The notes below the pieces were generated by a model. That model did not search any database and had not been told where the DNA came from. It saw nothing but the letters and a program-made list of their open reading frames with translations. Shown in pieces: positions 38,328-49,384 of a DNA stretch of 64,000 nucleotides. The stretch's first letter is position 1. Each line of letters opens with the position of its first letter. Source of the stretch: Aeromonas taiwanensis (GTDB taxonomy: Bacteria > Pseudomonadota > Gammaproteobacteria > Enterobacterales > Aeromonadaceae); the NCBI RefSeq assembly GCF_000820165.1, contig NZ_CDDD01000008.1, forward strand, positions 83,244-147,243, written 5' to 3'. Position numbers and translations under genes: made by a program.

Positions 38328-39008
38328 TCAGAGCAGGGGTTCAACGTCGAGATACCCGCACAAGTCCGCCTCGTGCACGGCCTCGACAAAGGGTATCTCA
38401 CCCAAAAATGGGGCCGGCAGCAAGGCTTTCAAGGTCCCCAGGTTCTCTTCATAGCGGCTCATGTGCGGATCCACCCGGTTGACCACCCAGCCGGCGATCC
38501 TCAGCCCCTGCTGGCGGATGGCGGCGACGGTGAGCAGGGCATGGTTGAGGCACCCCAGCCTGGCCCCCACCACCAGGATCACAGGCAGGTCTTCCCGGGC
38601 CACCCAGTCCGAGAGCAGATGCTGGTGATCCAGCGGCAGGCACCAGCCCCCCGCCCCCTCGACGATCACGAGTTCGGCACCGCTTGCCTCGATCTCCCGC
38701 AGTCCCGCCGACAACCCGGCAAAGGAGATGCTTTCCCCCACCTCCCGGGCGGCGATATGGGGGGCGATGGGGGGCTCGAAGGCATAGGGGTTGACCCGCT
38801 CATAGGGCAGCGGGAGGCTGGCGGCTTGCTGCAACAGCAGGGCATCCAGGTTGCGCAGCCCTTCCGGGGTCGGGGTGCAGCCCGCCGACACGGGCTTGTA
38901 TCCGGCGCAGCGAATGCCCCGAGCGGCGAACGCCTGCAGCAGGGTGCGGGCAACCTGCGTCTTGCCGACGTCGGTGTCCGTGCCCGTGACGAAATAGGAT
39001 CTGGTCAT
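38328..39008 (-). CDS. bioD: Dethiobiotin synthetase
   Basis: ATP-dependent ring closure of diaminopelargonate with CO2 to dethiobiotin. 226 residues from MTRSYFVTGTDTDVGKTQVA, with the P-loop GTDTDVGKT and the family segment VIVEGAGGWCLPL. Last gene of bioBFCD; a 128-bp gap separates it from bioC. Confidence 0.96.
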   Translation of the reverse strand: MTRSYFVTGTDTDVGKTQVARTLLQAFAARGIRCAGYKPVSAGCTPTPEGLRNLDALLLQQAASLPLPYERVNPYAFEPPIAPHIAAREVGESISFAGLSAGLREIEASGAELVIVEGAGGWCLPLDHQHLLSDWVAREDLPVILVVGARLGCLNHALLTVAAIRQQGLRIAGWVVNRVDPHMSRYEENLGTLKALLPAPFLGEIPFVEAVHEADLCGYLDVEPLL

Positions 39009-39136
39009 GATGACTCCTTGATGCAATGCAGGGGCGCGCCATCACGCCCCGTTTCGAGATGGGATAAGGGCGACCCTGCGCCCGCCACCGATGGCGGCCA
39101 GCCCCGGCCTGTGACCGAGGCGCCGGGCCTTTCGGG

Positions 39137-39940
39137 TCAGCGGCGCACCAGGCGCCCGAGGCAAACCTCATAGGTGGCGGCCAGCAGGCCGTCCGGCTGG
39201 CGGTAGCGCTCGTAGGCCTCTCCCAGGCGCACCAGGCGCTGGCGATGGCCGAGGCCGGTATTGCGCGCGTCGTTGACCTGGCTCGCGCCTATGCCCTTGA
39301 GGTCGCGCAGCAGACCGCCGATCTCCGGGTAGGCGAGGGACCAAGTGACGGGACAGAGCTCGGGCGCCGTGAAGCCCGCGGCGTCGACGGCCTGCTGCAG
39401 CCGGGGCAGCGTCAGGAAGCGGTTGACATGGGCACGGCCATCGACGGAGCGCCAGGCCTCCCGCAGTTGCCACAAAGACCCCGCCAGCAGGGTCGAGAAG
39501 AAGATCTGGCCGCCGGGCCGGAGCACCCTGTGCAGCTCGGCAAAGGCCTGGGCGGGGCGCTCGCACCACTGCAGGGCCAGGCTGGAGAAGACCCAGTCCA
39601 GGCTCTGGTCGGCAAAGGGCAACGCCTCCGCATCGCCGCACACCAGGCGGGCGCCGCTGCCGCGCAATGCGGCCTGGGCCAGCATGCCGGGAGCGAGATC
39701 CAGCCCCGTCAGTCCGTTGCAGCGAGAGGCCAGCTGGGGCAGAAAGAAGCCGGTGCCACAGCCCAGATCCAGCCCCTGACCCCGGTGCTCCTCCGCTATG
39801 CCCTCCTCGCTCATCCGCCCCAGCAACGCCTGCCCCACCTCCTGCTGGAAGCGGGCATGGGCGTCGTAGTGGCGGGCCGCCGCCCCGAAGCGGCGGGCAA
39901 GCTGCGCCTTGTCCACCGACTGGAAACGCTCATGGAGCAT
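39137..39940 (-). CDS. bioC: Malonyl-ACP O-methyltransferase BioC
   Basis: SAM-dependent methyltransferase that caps malonyl-ACP so the fatty acid cycle can build the pimeloyl chain. 267 residues from [21 protein letters not shown] loop GLDLGCGTGFFLP, then FSSLALQWCERPAQAFAEL. The start codon overlaps the end of bioF by 11 bp. Confidence 0.95.
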   Translation of the reverse strand: MLHERFQSVDKAQLARRFGAAARHYDAHARFQQEVGQALLGRMSEEGIAEEHRGQGLDLGCGTGFFLPQLASRCNGLTGLDLAPGMLAQAALRGSGARLVCGDAEALPFADQSLDWVFSSLALQWCERPAQAFAELHRVLRPGGQIFFSTLLAGSLWQLREAWRSVDGRAHVNRFLTLPRLQQAVDAAGFTAPELCPVTWSLAYPEIGGLLRDLKGIGASQVNDARNTGLGHRQRLVRLGEAYERYRQPDGLLAATYEVCLGRLVRR

Positions 39941-41123
39941 GGGCGCCTCCTCTCTCGTCGACCGGGCGGGGACCCAGCGCCTCGAGCAGGCGATCCACGT
40001 CGTCCTCGCCGTGGGCGGCGCAGAGGGTGATGCGAAGGCGCGCCGTGCCGGCCGGCACCGTGGGCGGGCGGATGGCGCCGGCCCAGACGCCGCGCTCACG
40101 CAGTCGCTCGGCCAGTTGCAGGGCGGCACTGCTCTCCCCCACCAGCAACGGCTGGATGGGGGTGTCGCTTGCCCCAAGCTGCCAGCCCAATGCCTGCGCC
40201 CCCTGCCGGAACCGGGCGACAAGGCGAGTCAGGTGGGCACGGGCCTCGTCGGCCCCACGCACCAGCTCGATGCTCTGGCGCACGGCGCACGCCTGGGCGG
40301 CAGGCATATGGGTGCTGTAGACGTAATGACGGGCGAAGTTGACGAGATACTCCACCAGCTCGCGGCTGCCACCCACAAACGCGCCGGCCACCCCGAGCGC
40401 CTTGCCAAAGGTGCCCATCTGGATGTGTACGCTGCCCGGACTGACTCCTTGCGCCGCCAGGGTGCCACGCCCCTCCGGCCCCAGCACCCCGAGGCCGTGG
40501 GCATCGTCGATCATCAGCCAGTTGCCGCTCCGGGCGGCCAGGCGGCTCAGTTCACCCCAGGGGCCCTGATCCCCGTCCATGCTGAAGACCCCCTCCGAGA
40601 CGATCAGGCCCCGGCTTGGCTCAAGCAGCCGTTCAAGAGCGGACATGTCGTTGTGGCCAAAGCGCTTCATCTTGCAGGGCAATTGGCTCCCCATCTCCTG
40701 CAGGGAGGCGTGGTTGAGCCTGTCCTGCCACAGCAGATGCTCCTTGCCGAGCAGGGCCTTGAGCACCGCCTGATTGGCGGAAAAGCCGCAGTTGAACAGC
40801 AGCACAGCCTCCACCCCGAGCCACTCGGCCAGCGTCTCCTCCAGCTGCTGATGAGCACGGCTGTAGCCGGTCACCAGGGGGGAGGCGCCGGCGCCCGCGC
40901 CATATTGCGCCACGCCTGCCGCGAAGGCGGCCTTGATGGCGGGGTGACCGGCGAGCCCCAGGTAGTCGTTGCCAGAAACGTTGAGGCAGTCGCGCCCACC
41001 GACCCGGATCCGCCCGCCGCTCGCGGCCTCCACCGGGGTGCGGCGGCGCAGCAGGGCGGCCTGCTCACGCTCGGCCAGGGCCTGCCCCAGTGCAAAGGGA
41101 CCAGTGACAACAGGGGTCATCAT
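39930..41123 (-). CDS. bioF: 8-amino-7-oxononanoate synthase (KAPA synthase)
   Basis: PLP enzyme joining pimeloyl-ACP and alanine. 397 residues; the N-terminus [10 protein letters not shown] could start at the first or second ATG (41123 or 41120). Conserved parts: [31 protein letters not shown], and the PLP lysine in MGTFGKALG. The start overlaps the bioB stop, so translation is coupled. Confidence 0.96.
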   Translation of the reverse strand: MMTPVVTGPFALGQALAEREQAALLRRRTPVEAASGGRIRVGGRDCLNVSGNDYLGLAGHPAIKAAFAAGVAQYGAGAGASPLVTGYSRAHQQLEETLAEWLGVEAVLLFNCGFSANQAVLKALLGKEHLLWQDRLNHASLQEMGSQLPCKMKRFGHNDMSALERLLEPSRGLIVSEGVFSMDGDQGPWGELSRLAARSGNWLMIDDAHGLGVLGPEGRGTLAAQGVSPGSVHIQMGTFGKALGVAGAFVGGSRELVEYLVNFARHYVYSTHMPAAQACAVRQSIELVRGADEARAHLTRLVARFRQGAQALGWQLGASDTPIQPLLVGESSAALQLAERLRERGVWAGAIRPPTVPAGTARLRITLCAAHGEDDVDRLLEALGPRPVDERGGAHAP

Positions 41124-42208
41124 GTGCGGACGGCTTCTGCGCGGGGGCGAGTGGCATCGTAGAAGAGCTCATTCGGCTCGCGCTGGCGGTTCACCTCGGC
41201 CAGCAGCTCTTCTTCTTGAACCTGATCCGGCTTCTGGGCCCGCTGGGCGGGGCGAATGCCGAGCCGCTTGAAGAGCTGCATGTCGCTGTTCTCGTCCGGG
41301 TTGGGGGTGGTCAGCAGCTTGCAGCCGTAGAAGATGGAGTTGGCCCCCGCCATAAAGCACATGGCCTGCATCTGCTCGTTCATCTTCTCCCGCCCGGCGG
41401 AGAGGCGCACGTGGGAGGCCGGCATCATGATGCGCGCCACGGCGATGGTGCGGATAAATTCGAACGGGTCCAGATTCTCCTGGTTCTCCAGGGGCGTCCC
41501 CTTCACCTTGACCAGCATGTTGATGGGCACGCTCTCCGGGTGGCGCGGCAGGTTGGCGAGCGCCATCAGCAGGCCCGCCCGATCCTTTGCCTGCTCCCCC
41601 ATGCCGACGATGCCGCCGGAGCAGACCTTCATGCCGGCGCCGCGCACGTGCTCCAGGGTATCCAGGCGGTCCTGGTAGGTGCGGGTGGTGATGATGTCGC
41701 CGTAAAACTCCGGCGAGGTGTCGAGGTTGTGGTTGTAGTAATCGAGCCCCGCCGCCCCGAGGCGCGCCGCCTGATCGGCGGTGAGCATCCCTAGCGTCAT
41801 GCAGGTCTCCATGCCGAGCCCGCGCACCTCTTCGATCATCCGCAGGATGTAGGGCATGTCCTTCTCTTTGGGGTTGCGCCAGGCGGCCCCCATGCAGAAG
41901 CGGGACGAACCGTTGGCCTTGGCCTCACGGGCCCGCTCCAGCACTTTTTCCACCTCCATCAGCCGCTCGGCCTCGAGCCCGGTGTGATAGCGGGCGCTCT
42001 GGGGGCAGTACTTGCAGTCCTCCGGGCAGGCGCCGGTCTTGATGGAGAGCAGGGTGCTCACCTGCACCTCGTTCGGGTCGAAATGGGCGCGGTGCACCGT
42101 CTGGGCCTGGAACAGCAGATCGTTGAATGGCAGGGCAAAGAGGGCCTGAACCTCGGACAGGGTCCAGTCGTGACGAAGGGCGTGACCGCCCGCGGTGAGA
42201 GCATTCAT
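41120..42208 (-). CDS. bioB: Biotin synthase
   Basis: Radical-SAM enzyme that inserts sulfur into dethiobiotin. 362 residues from [20 protein letters not shown]; an upstream extension lies in the operator gap and was rejected. The 4Fe-4S cysteines are in [13 protein letters not shown]. First gene of bioBFCD, divergent from bioA, with a BirA-like operator between them. Confidence 0.97.
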   Translation of the reverse strand: MNALTAGGHALRHDWTLSEVQALFALPFNDLLFQAQTVHRAHFDPNEVQVSTLLSIKTGACPEDCKYCPQSARYHTGLEAERLMEVEKVLERAREAKANGSSRFCMGAAWRNPKEKDMPYILRMIEEVRGLGMETCMTLGMLTADQAARLGAAGLDYYNHNLDTSPEFYGDIITTRTYQDRLDTLEHVRGAGMKVCSGGIVGMGEQAKDRAGLLMALANLPRHPESVPINMLVKVKGTPLENQENLDPFEFIRTIAVARIMMPASHVRLSAGREKMNEQMQAMCFMAGANSIFYGCKLLTTPNPDENSDMQLFKRLGIRPAQRAQKPDQVQEEELLAEVNRQREPNELFYDATRPRAEAVRT

Positions 42209-42352
42209 ACATGGCTTCCGGTTGTTATTGGTGGGATCCTGCGCCGCCAGGTGGAATGCGCGGCCGCTGAACCCGCCACCAGGCCGTGCGCAGAACGGGT
42301 GCACGATGCCAAGTGGCTGAAATTGTTGGCTAGTGTAGAGAGCACGCGTAGA

Positions 42353-42386
42353 CTGTCAACACCAACCAGATCAAATAAATTGACAA
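42353..42386. promoter_or_regulatory. BirA-type bio operator
   Basis: CTGTCAACA on the left and AATTGACAA on the right, 16 bp apart, similar to the BirA dyad (TTGTAAACC-N15/16-GGTTTACAA). It lies 12 bp before the bioA start and about 145 bp from the bioB start, as expected for a shared biotin operator. Confidence 0.7.
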
Positions 42387-42397
42387 CAGAACGCAAA

Positions 42398-43672
42398 ATG
42401 AACAATCAAGAATTCGACCTGCACCACGTCTGGCATCCCTATACCTCCCTCACCCATCCCCTGCCCTGCTACGAAGTGGCCAGCGCCAAAGGGGTGACCC
42501 TCACCCTCAGCGACGGGCGCGAGCTGGTGGACGGCATGAGCTCCTGGTGGGCCTGCGTCCACGGCTATCAGGTGCCGGAGCTCGACGCCGCCGCCACCGC
42601 CCAGCTCGGCAGGATGTCCCACGTGATGTTTGGCGGCCTGACCCATGCCCCTGCGGTGGAGCTGTGCCGCAAGCTGGTAGAGATCACCCCAAAGGGGCTG
42701 GACAGGGTGTTTCTGGCGGATTCCGGCTCGGTGGCGGTAGAGGTGGCCCTCAAGATGGCGCAGCAGTACTGGCACGCCAGGGGCACGCCCAGAGCCAAAT
42801 TCGTTGCCCTGCGGAGCGGCTATCACGGTGATACCTTCGGCGCCATGAGCGTGTGCGATCCGGATGGCGGCATGCACGAGCTCTACAAGGGCTTCCTGCC
42901 CGAGCACCATTTCGTGGAAGCCCCGAGCTGCCGCTTCCACGCCGAGTGGGACGAGCGTTGCGTGGTGGAGCTCGCCACCCTGATGGCGGATCATCACGAG
43001 GAAATCGCCGCCATCGTGCTCGAACCCATCGTCCAGGGGGCCGGTGGCATGCGCTTCTATCACCCCCGCTACCTGCAGTGGGTGCGCGCCCTGTGCGACG
43101 AGTTCGGCGTGCTCTTGATTGCCGACGAGATTGCCACCGGCTTTGGCCGCACCGGTCAGCTGTTTGCCTGTGACTGGGCCGGCATCAGCCCCGACATCAT
43201 GTGTCTGGGCAAGGCCCTCACCGGGGGCTACCTCACCCTGTCGGCGACCCTGACCACAGAGCAGGTTGCCCGCACCATCTGCGACGGCAAGGCGGGCGTC
43301 TTTATGCACGGGCCCACCTTTATGGGCAACCCGCTTGCCTGCGCCGTGGCCAACGCTTCCATCGACCTGCTGCTCGCCTCCCCGTGGCAGGAGCGGGTGC
43401 GCGCCATCGAACACCAGCTGCGCACCGAGCTGGTGGCGCTGACCCTGCACCCGGCGGTGGCCGACGTGCGGGTGCTCGGCGCCATCGGGGTCGTGGAGAT
43501 GAAGGAGCGGGTGGACGTGGCACGCATCCAGCGCAAGTTCGTGGCGCTCGGGGCCTGGATCCGCCCGTTTGGCAAGCTTATCTACCTGATGCCCCCCTTC
43601 GTCATCACCCCAGAGGAGCTGCGGGTATTGACCTGCGCTATCGGCGAGGCCATCACCACCGGCGAGTTCTGA
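42398..43672 (+). CDS. bioA: Adenosylmethionine-8-amino-7-oxononanoate transaminase
   Basis: PLP aminotransferase using SAM as amino donor to make diaminopelargonate. 424 residues from [32 protein letters not shown] is typical of BioA; the PLP lysine is K272 in [11 protein letters not shown] longer in-frame extension upstream overlaps bioB and was rejected. A GC hairpin terminator follows. Confidence 0.97.
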   Translation: MNNQEFDLHHVWHPYTSLTHPLPCYEVASAKGVTLTLSDGRELVDGMSSWWACVHGYQVPELDAAATAQLGRMSHVMFGGLTHAPAVELCRKLVEITPKGLDRVFLADSGSVAVEVALKMAQQYWHARGTPRAKFVALRSGYHGDTFGAMSVCDPDGGMHELYKGFLPEHHFVEAPSCRFHAEWDERCVVELATLMADHHEEIAAIVLEPIVQGAGGMRFYHPRYLQWVRALCDEFGVLLIADEIATGFGRTGQLFACDWAGISPDIMCLGKALTGGYLTLSATLTTEQVARTICDGKAGVFMHGPTFMGNPLACAVANASIDLLLASPWQERVRAIEHQLRTELVALTLHPAVADVRVLGAIGVVEMKERVDVARIQRKFVALGAWIRPFGKLIYLMPPFVITPEELRVLTCAIGEAITTGEF

Positions 43673-43695
43673 ATCCGGCTGCGCTGATCTGGCAT

Positions 43696-43733
43696 GGGCC
43701 CCGCCACTACGACGGGGCCCTTTGGCTCTTTTT
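43696..43733 (+). terminator. Terminator of bioA
   Basis: GGGCCCCG / CGGGGCCC stem with a 9-nt loop, then TTTGGCTCTTTTT. Located 24 bp after the bioA stop. Confidence 0.75.
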
Positions 43734-43817
43734 CATCATAATGTGAGCAAACTATCAAAAGACCCTGACCCGGCAAGGTACACTGCGCGGGTTTTACCCA
43801 ACAGATGTACCAGTCCC

Positions 43818-44639
43818 ATGCGCCTCTCCATTGCTGCCAAGTTCAACTTCTTCCTGCTCTTCATCTTCTCCATGGTATTGGTGTTCTCCGCGGCCTATCA
43901 GGCGGTGCGCGAGCGGGATCTCATCCTGGGCCTCATCAAGGAGCAGAGCCACGAGCAGACCGAGGCCTACTTCGACGGCCTCAACATGCTGATGCTGACC
44001 GGCAAGATGGATGCCCGCGACACCCTGCGCGCCAAGTTTCTCGATCACGCCCACGTGGAGGATGCCCGCATCGTACGTGGGGCGGCAGTCAACAAGCAGT
44101 ACGGGCCGGGACGCGACATTGAGGCCCCCAAAGACAGATACGATGCCCTGGCGCTGGCGGGCAAGGGCAGCCTGGAGGTAGAGCACGACGGCATGCACAG
44201 CCGCCTGGTGGTGACCCGCCCGCTGCTGGCCAGGAAGGATTTTCGCGGCACCGACTGCACCAGTTGCCACCAGGTGCCGGAGAATACCGTGCTGGGGGCG
44301 GTGCGCTTTGACTACTCCCTCGACACCCTGTTCACCCGGGTCGAACAGAACATCCTCACCTCGGCGCTCAGCCTCACCCTCATCTTCGGTCTGGGGCTGC
44401 TGCTCACCCTCTGGGTCATCCGCACCTGGATAGTCCGTCCCCTCAACCAGCTGACCCGCTCCATGGAGGAGGCCACCGATCGCAACGACTTCGGCCATCG
44501 GCTGGAAGTGGACGAGGGAGACGAGATCGGCCGGGTGGCGATCGCCTACAACCAGATGCTCGACAGCGTGGAGCGAAGGCTCGGCAAGCGCACCGCAACC
44601 CCGCCCCGGGACGAGGCGTCCGGCGATCACCCCCGGTAG
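43818..44639 (+). CDS. Membrane sensor with c-type haem motif and HAMP, no output domain
   Basis: 273 residues from MRLSIAAKFNFFLLF. Membrane helix 1 (about 10-28), a periplasmic domain of about 150 residues, membrane helix 2 (about 180-202) and a HAMP linker (about 203-255, EEATDRNDFGHRLEV...EIGRVAIAYNQML). The periplasmic part has one c-type haem attachment motif, CTSCH (C147, C150, H151), and resembles the DUF3365 / Tll0287-like sensor family. Such sensors normally continue into a chemoreceptor, kinase or GGDEF domain; this one ends 18 residues after HAMP. Either it works with a partner or it is a truncated receptor. Overlaps tail-to-tail with the next gene. Confidence 0.8.
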   Translation: MRLSIAAKFNFFLLFIFSMVLVFSAAYQAVRERDLILGLIKEQSHEQTEAYFDGLNMLMLTGKMDARDTLRAKFLDHAHVEDARIVRGAAVNKQYGPGRDIEAPKDRYDALALAGKGSLEVEHDGMHSRLVVTRPLLARKDFRGTDCTSCHQVPENTVLGAVRFDYSLDTLFTRVEQNILTSALSLTLIFGLGLLLTLWVIRTWIVRPLNQLTRSMEEATDRNDFGHRLEVDEGDEIGRVAIAYNQMLDSVERRLGKRTATPPRDEASGDHPR

Positions 44640-44986
44640 TAGAACAGCAGACTGGCGAGCAGGATCAGCAGCAGGATGAGCAGGTTGACGTGCAGGGCGT
44701 CCTCCTGGCGGCGGCTGCGCCTGCGCTCCAGCAGCAAGACCGCCAGAGTCAGCAGGGAGCAGGCCCAGAGCCCGTGCTCCAACCAGGGAGTGAGCAGGGG
44801 ATCCCAGCCCTGGCGCACCCTGACCCCGCCATAAACCAGAAAGCCGTAGGCCACCTGTGGCCGTGCGAAATGGTAGAGGGAGAGCAGGGCGATGAACCCG
44901 CCCCAGCAGAGGATCACCAGCCCCTGCAGTACCCGTATCCAGCCATCCGGCCCGCGCCTGCGTTCCTTCACCCTCACCCCCGCCAT
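44627..44986 (-). CDS. Small hypothetical membrane protein
   Basis: 119 residues if started at MAGVRVKERRRGPDGWI; an ATG 15 bp upstream is as likely, and no clear ribosome site decides. Three hydrophobic helices: VLQGLVILCWGGFIALLSLY, WACSLLTLAVLLL, and LLILLLILLASLLFYYR at the C-terminus. It overlaps the sensor gene by 13 bp tail-to-tail. Family not recognised. Confidence 0.6.
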   Translation of the reverse strand: MAGVRVKERRRGPDGWIRVLQGLVILCWGGFIALLSLYHFARPQVAYGFLVYGGVRVRQGWDPLLTPWLEHGLWACSLLTLAVLLLERRRSRRQEDALHVNLLILLLILLASLLFYYRG

Positions 44987-45045
44987 ACCGTCAGGATCCA
45001 TGCAGGATGCATGGGGAAATCCCCGCAAGGGTCCGACATTTTTGC

Positions 45046-45073
45046 TTGTTTATCAAACCCGCGCGGGTAAGAT
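45046..45073 (+). promoter_or_regulatory. Probable asnS promoter
   Basis: TTGTTT, 16-bp spacer, TAAGAT (45068-45073). Leader of about 90 nt to the asnS start. Confidence 0.5.
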
Positions 45074-45169
45074 GAACGGCTTAGTCTGCCATGGTGGGCC
45101 AACTGCGCCCGGGCCAGACCCCAAGTGTTGCAAATAGCGCTGCAAGAACAAGCTGGAGACAATATTTCG

Positions 45170-46570
<1,401 letters not shown>

Positions 46571-46592
46571 TCGCGGACAACACGCGAATCGC

Positions 46593-46620
46593 AAAAAGCC
46601 GACCCCAGGTCGGCTTTTTT
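46593..46620 (+). terminator. Rho-independent terminator of asnS
   Basis: AAAAAGCCGACC / GGTCGGCTTTTTT stem and T run, 23 bp after the asnS stop. Confidence 0.93.
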
Positions 46621-46735
46621 GTGCCCGTCGTTTCCCCTTCGTATCCCCATTGCCCCTGAAGCGGGACCAGATTTCGCCCCGGTAAAGCGAGTCTGCCGTA
46701 GTTTTTATGCACTTAAATCGGAAAAAGGCGAGTTG

Positions 46736-46749
46736 TTGAAGCAACGCAA
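46736..46749. promoter_or_regulatory. Possible FNR-like site
   Basis: TTGAAGCAACGCAA keeps the TTG and CAA ends of the FNR dyad with a weak right half. Plausible because dcuB is activated by FNR without oxygen in E. coli; low confidence on sequence alone. Confidence 0.3.
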
Positions 46750-46752
46750 ATT

Positions 46753-46801
46753 TTTACCCCTTTAGGGAGGGCAGAATGACATCACTCCCTAAAGGGGTAA
46801 A
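46753..46801. promoter_or_regulatory. 17-bp perfect inverted repeat with NarL heptamers upstream of dcuB
   Basis: Arms TTTACCCCTTTAGGGAG (46753-46769) and its exact reverse complement (46785-46801), 15 nt apart. Each arm contains TACCCCT, a full match to the NarL/NarP heptamer TACYYMT (plus strand 46755-46761, minus strand 46799-46793). Nitrate repression of dcuB through NarL is known in E. coli. The repeat could also fold as an RNA hairpin if transcribed. Confidence 0.65.
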
Positions 46802-46866
46802 TAACGGCAGATGATCCCGGGGCCCTGGCCGATGGGGACATGGATTCAACCACACGAGGTAATGGA

Positions 46867-48210
46867 ATGATCTTGATGGAATTTTTGGTGGTACTCGGCT
46901 GCTTGCTGCTGGGAACCCGCTTTGGTGGCATGGGGCTGGGTCTCATCAGCGGCATCGGTCTCTTCCTGCTGACCTTCGTCTTCGGCCTGGTGCCGGGCGA
47001 ACCGCCGGTGCAGGTGATGCTGACCATACTCGCGGTGATCGGTTGCGCCGCCACCCTGCAGACCGCCGGTGGCCTCAACCTGATGATGCAGGTGGCCGAG
47101 CGCCTGCTGCGCCGCCACCCCCAGTACATCACCCTGCTGGCGCCGCTCACCACCTGGACCCTCACCTTCCTGTGCGGTACCGGCCACGTGGTCTACACCA
47201 TGTTCCCCATCATCGCCGACATCGCGCTGCAAAAGAACATTCGCCCCGAGCGCCCCATGGCGGTGGCCTCCGTTGCCTCCCAGATGGCCATCTGCGCCTC
47301 GCCGGTGTCGGTGGCCGTGGTCTCCATGGTCTCCATCCTGGCGGCGGCCCACGGCGTGGGTCAGGCCTACGGTCTGCTGGACATCCTGATGGTGGCCATC
47401 CCCTCCTCCCTGACCGGCGTCATGGTCGCGGCCCTGTGGAGCCTGCGCCGCGGCAAGGATCTGGACAAGGACGAGGAGTTCCAGGCCAAGATCAAGGACC
47501 CCGCCCAGCGCGACTTCATCTACGGCGGTGGCGAGACCCTGCTCAATACCAAGTTCCCGAAAGAGGCCTACTGGTCGACCTGGATCTTCTTCGCCGCCAT
47601 CGCCGCCGTGGTGCTGCTGGGTGCTGATGAGGCACTGCGCCCCGTCTTTACCATCAAGGAGAAGACGGGCCCCCTCTCCATGAACCTGGTGATCCAGATG
47701 ATGATGCTGATCGCCGGCGCCATCATACTGATGCGCTGCAAGGTCAAGCCGGGGGAGATCGCCAACGGCGCCGTCTTCAAGGCGGGCATGGTCGCCATCT
47801 TCTCCGTGTTCGGGGTCGCATGGATGAGCGAAACCTTCTTCCAGGCCCACATGCCGCTGCTCAAAGAGACCCTGGCCCACGTGGTGCAGGCCCAGCCCTG
47901 GACCTACGCCCTGGTGCTCTTCCTCATCTCCAAGCTGGTGAACAGCCAGGCCGCGGCGCTGACCGCCATCGCCCCCATGGGGCTGGCGCTGGGGGTCGAA
48001 CCCAAGCTGCTGATCGCCTTCCTGCCGGCGAGCTACGGCTACTTCGTGCTGCCGACCTACCCGAGCGATCTCGCCTGCATCGGCTTCGACCGCTCCGGCA
48101 CCACCCGCATCGGCAAGTTCATCATCAACCACAGCTTCATCATTCCCGGCCTCATCGGGGTGGTGACCTCCTGTACCCTGGGCTTCATCCTGACCAGCAT
48201 CCTTCTCTGA
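46867..48210 (+). CDS. dcuB: Anaerobic C4-dicarboxylate transporter DcuB
   Basis: Inner-membrane antiporter bringing in fumarate, malate or aspartate and exporting succinate during fumarate respiration. 447 residues from MILMEFLVVLGCLLLGTRFG, with GAGG upstream. About 12 hydrophobic segments; TLTFLCGTGHVVYTMFPIIADIA is typical of the Dcu family. It resembles DcuB more than DcuA, though the A/B call is by eye. A terminator follows. Confidence 0.9.
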   Translation: MILMEFLVVLGCLLLGTRFGGMGLGLISGIGLFLLTFVFGLVPGEPPVQVMLTILAVIGCAATLQTAGGLNLMMQVAERLLRRHPQYITLLAPLTTWTLTFLCGTGHVVYTMFPIIADIALQKNIRPERPMAVASVASQMAICASPVSVAVVSMVSILAAAHGVGQAYGLLDILMVAIPSSLTGVMVAALWSLRRGKDLDKDEEFQAKIKDPAQRDFIYGGGETLLNTKFPKEAYWSTWIFFAAIAAVVLLGADEALRPVFTIKEKTGPLSMNLVIQMMMLIAGAIILMRCKVKPGEIANGAVFKAGMVAIFSVFGVAWMSETFFQAHMPLLKETLAHVVQAQPWTYALVLFLISKLVNSQAAALTAIAPMGLALGVEPKLLIAFLPASYGYFVLPTYPSDLACIGFDRSGTTRIGKFIINHSFIIPGLIGVVTSCTLGFILTSILL

Positions 48211-48235
48211 CGGTGTCACGCCGCTCAATCGGTTC

Positions 48236-48265
48236 CACAGGCCCCCGCTCGGGGGCCTGTGCTTT
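48236..48265 (+). terminator. Rho-independent terminator of dcuB
   Basis: CACAGGCCCCC / GGGGGCCTGTG stem, 3-nt loop, then CTTTT. Confidence 0.9.
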
Positions 48266-48341
48266 TCGCTCACCTTCCCGCTTTGCCAACCGCCCGCGCA
48301 CTGGGTAGCATGCTTCCTCCTTCATCAACGGAACCGTCCCC

Positions 48342-48998
48342 ATGTCTCGCGTCATCGTGCTCTGGAGCGGCGGCAAGGATGCCATGCAGGCCCTCTGCCA
48401 TGCCCGCGAAGCGGGTCATCAGGTGGTGGCCCTGGTCACCTTTGCCCCCCCTTCGCCCCGCTTTCTCGCCCATCCCCTGTCACAAGTGCAGCGACAGGCC
48501 GCAGCCCTCGGGCTGCCCCACCGGCTGGTCACCATAGAGGCGCCGTTCGACCAGGGTTATGAGCGGGCACTGGCAAAGCTTAAGGAGGAGTGGCGCCTCG
48601 ATGGGGTCGTCACCGGCGATATCGACAGCGTGGGCGGTGCGCCGAACTGGATCCGCGAGCGCTGCCGGCCGCTGGGGATCGCCGTCCACACCCCGCTCTG
48701 GCAGCTCTCCCGCGAGGCGCTGCTGGCGGATCTGCTGGCCCGGGGCATCGTCGCTCACCTCTCCTGCGTCGACACCCGGGTGCTGGCCCCCGACTGGGTG
48801 GGGCGGGTGCTGGACAAGGGAGCCCTCGCCGAGCTGCAGCAGCTGGCGGCCACCCGGGGCTTCGATGCCTGCGGCGAGCAGGGGGAGTACCACACCATGG
48901 TGACCGACGGCCCGGGTTTTGCGGCGCCCGTGATCCTAGGCCACTGGCTGGTTGCCCGTCAGGATCACCTCGCCTACCTGGCGGAGACGGAGGGCTGA
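48342..48998 (+). CDS. DPH6-like ATP pyrophosphatase (adenine nucleotide alpha hydrolase)
   Basis: 218 residues from MSRVIVLWSGGKDAMQAL. SGGKD is the PP-loop motif that adenylates substrates; GVVTGDIDSVGGAPNWIRERC and the C-terminal GEQGEYHTMVTDGP match the diphthine-ammonia ligase family. Bacteria lack diphthamide, so the bacterial branch must act on something else, which is unknown. Confidence 0.87.
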   Translation: MSRVIVLWSGGKDAMQALCHAREAGHQVVALVTFAPPSPRFLAHPLSQVQRQAAALGLPHRLVTIEAPFDQGYERALAKLKEEWRLDGVVTGDIDSVGGAPNWIRERCRPLGIAVHTPLWQLSREALLADLLARGIVAHLSCVDTRVLAPDWVGRVLDKGALAELQQLAATRGFDACGEQGEYHTMVTDGPGFAAPVILGHWLVARQDHLAYLAETEG

Positions 48999-49235
48999 CA
49001 CGCCGGCCAGTCCCTGCGAGCCGCCGTCCCACGGGACACCATCCCCCCATGAACGCCGGCGGGTACGCCACAGAGGACAGCCCTCTCTCGTGGCGTGCCT
49101 TTGCGTCGATCCCCCTTCGACCGTCTCAGCCCCCATTCTCTTGCTCTCTATGTTCCTCCTGCCACAACCACAGATAAAACCAATAAAGGCAAACGATTTT
49201 AGTTTTAAAGGCCAGTAATGAGTCAAATAACAACA

Positions 49236-49263
49236 TTTAACTCTGATGAAGGCGTACTAGAAT
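49236..49263 (+). promoter_or_regulatory. Possible promoter upstream of the 49385 gene
   Basis: TTTAAC, 16-bp spacer, TAGAAT (49258-49263), about 120 nt before the start codon. The gap 48999-49384 contains no other feature I can support. Confidence 0.4.
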
Positions 49264-49384
49264 GCCTCCCGAGGCATAGAGGCCGACAACCTCCACTTTG
49301 TTTGCGTTGGATCAACGTCCATCGGGCATGAAGTGGCCAAGATGCCCGTCGACACAGAGCGACCATTTCGCACCGGAGAGAGTT

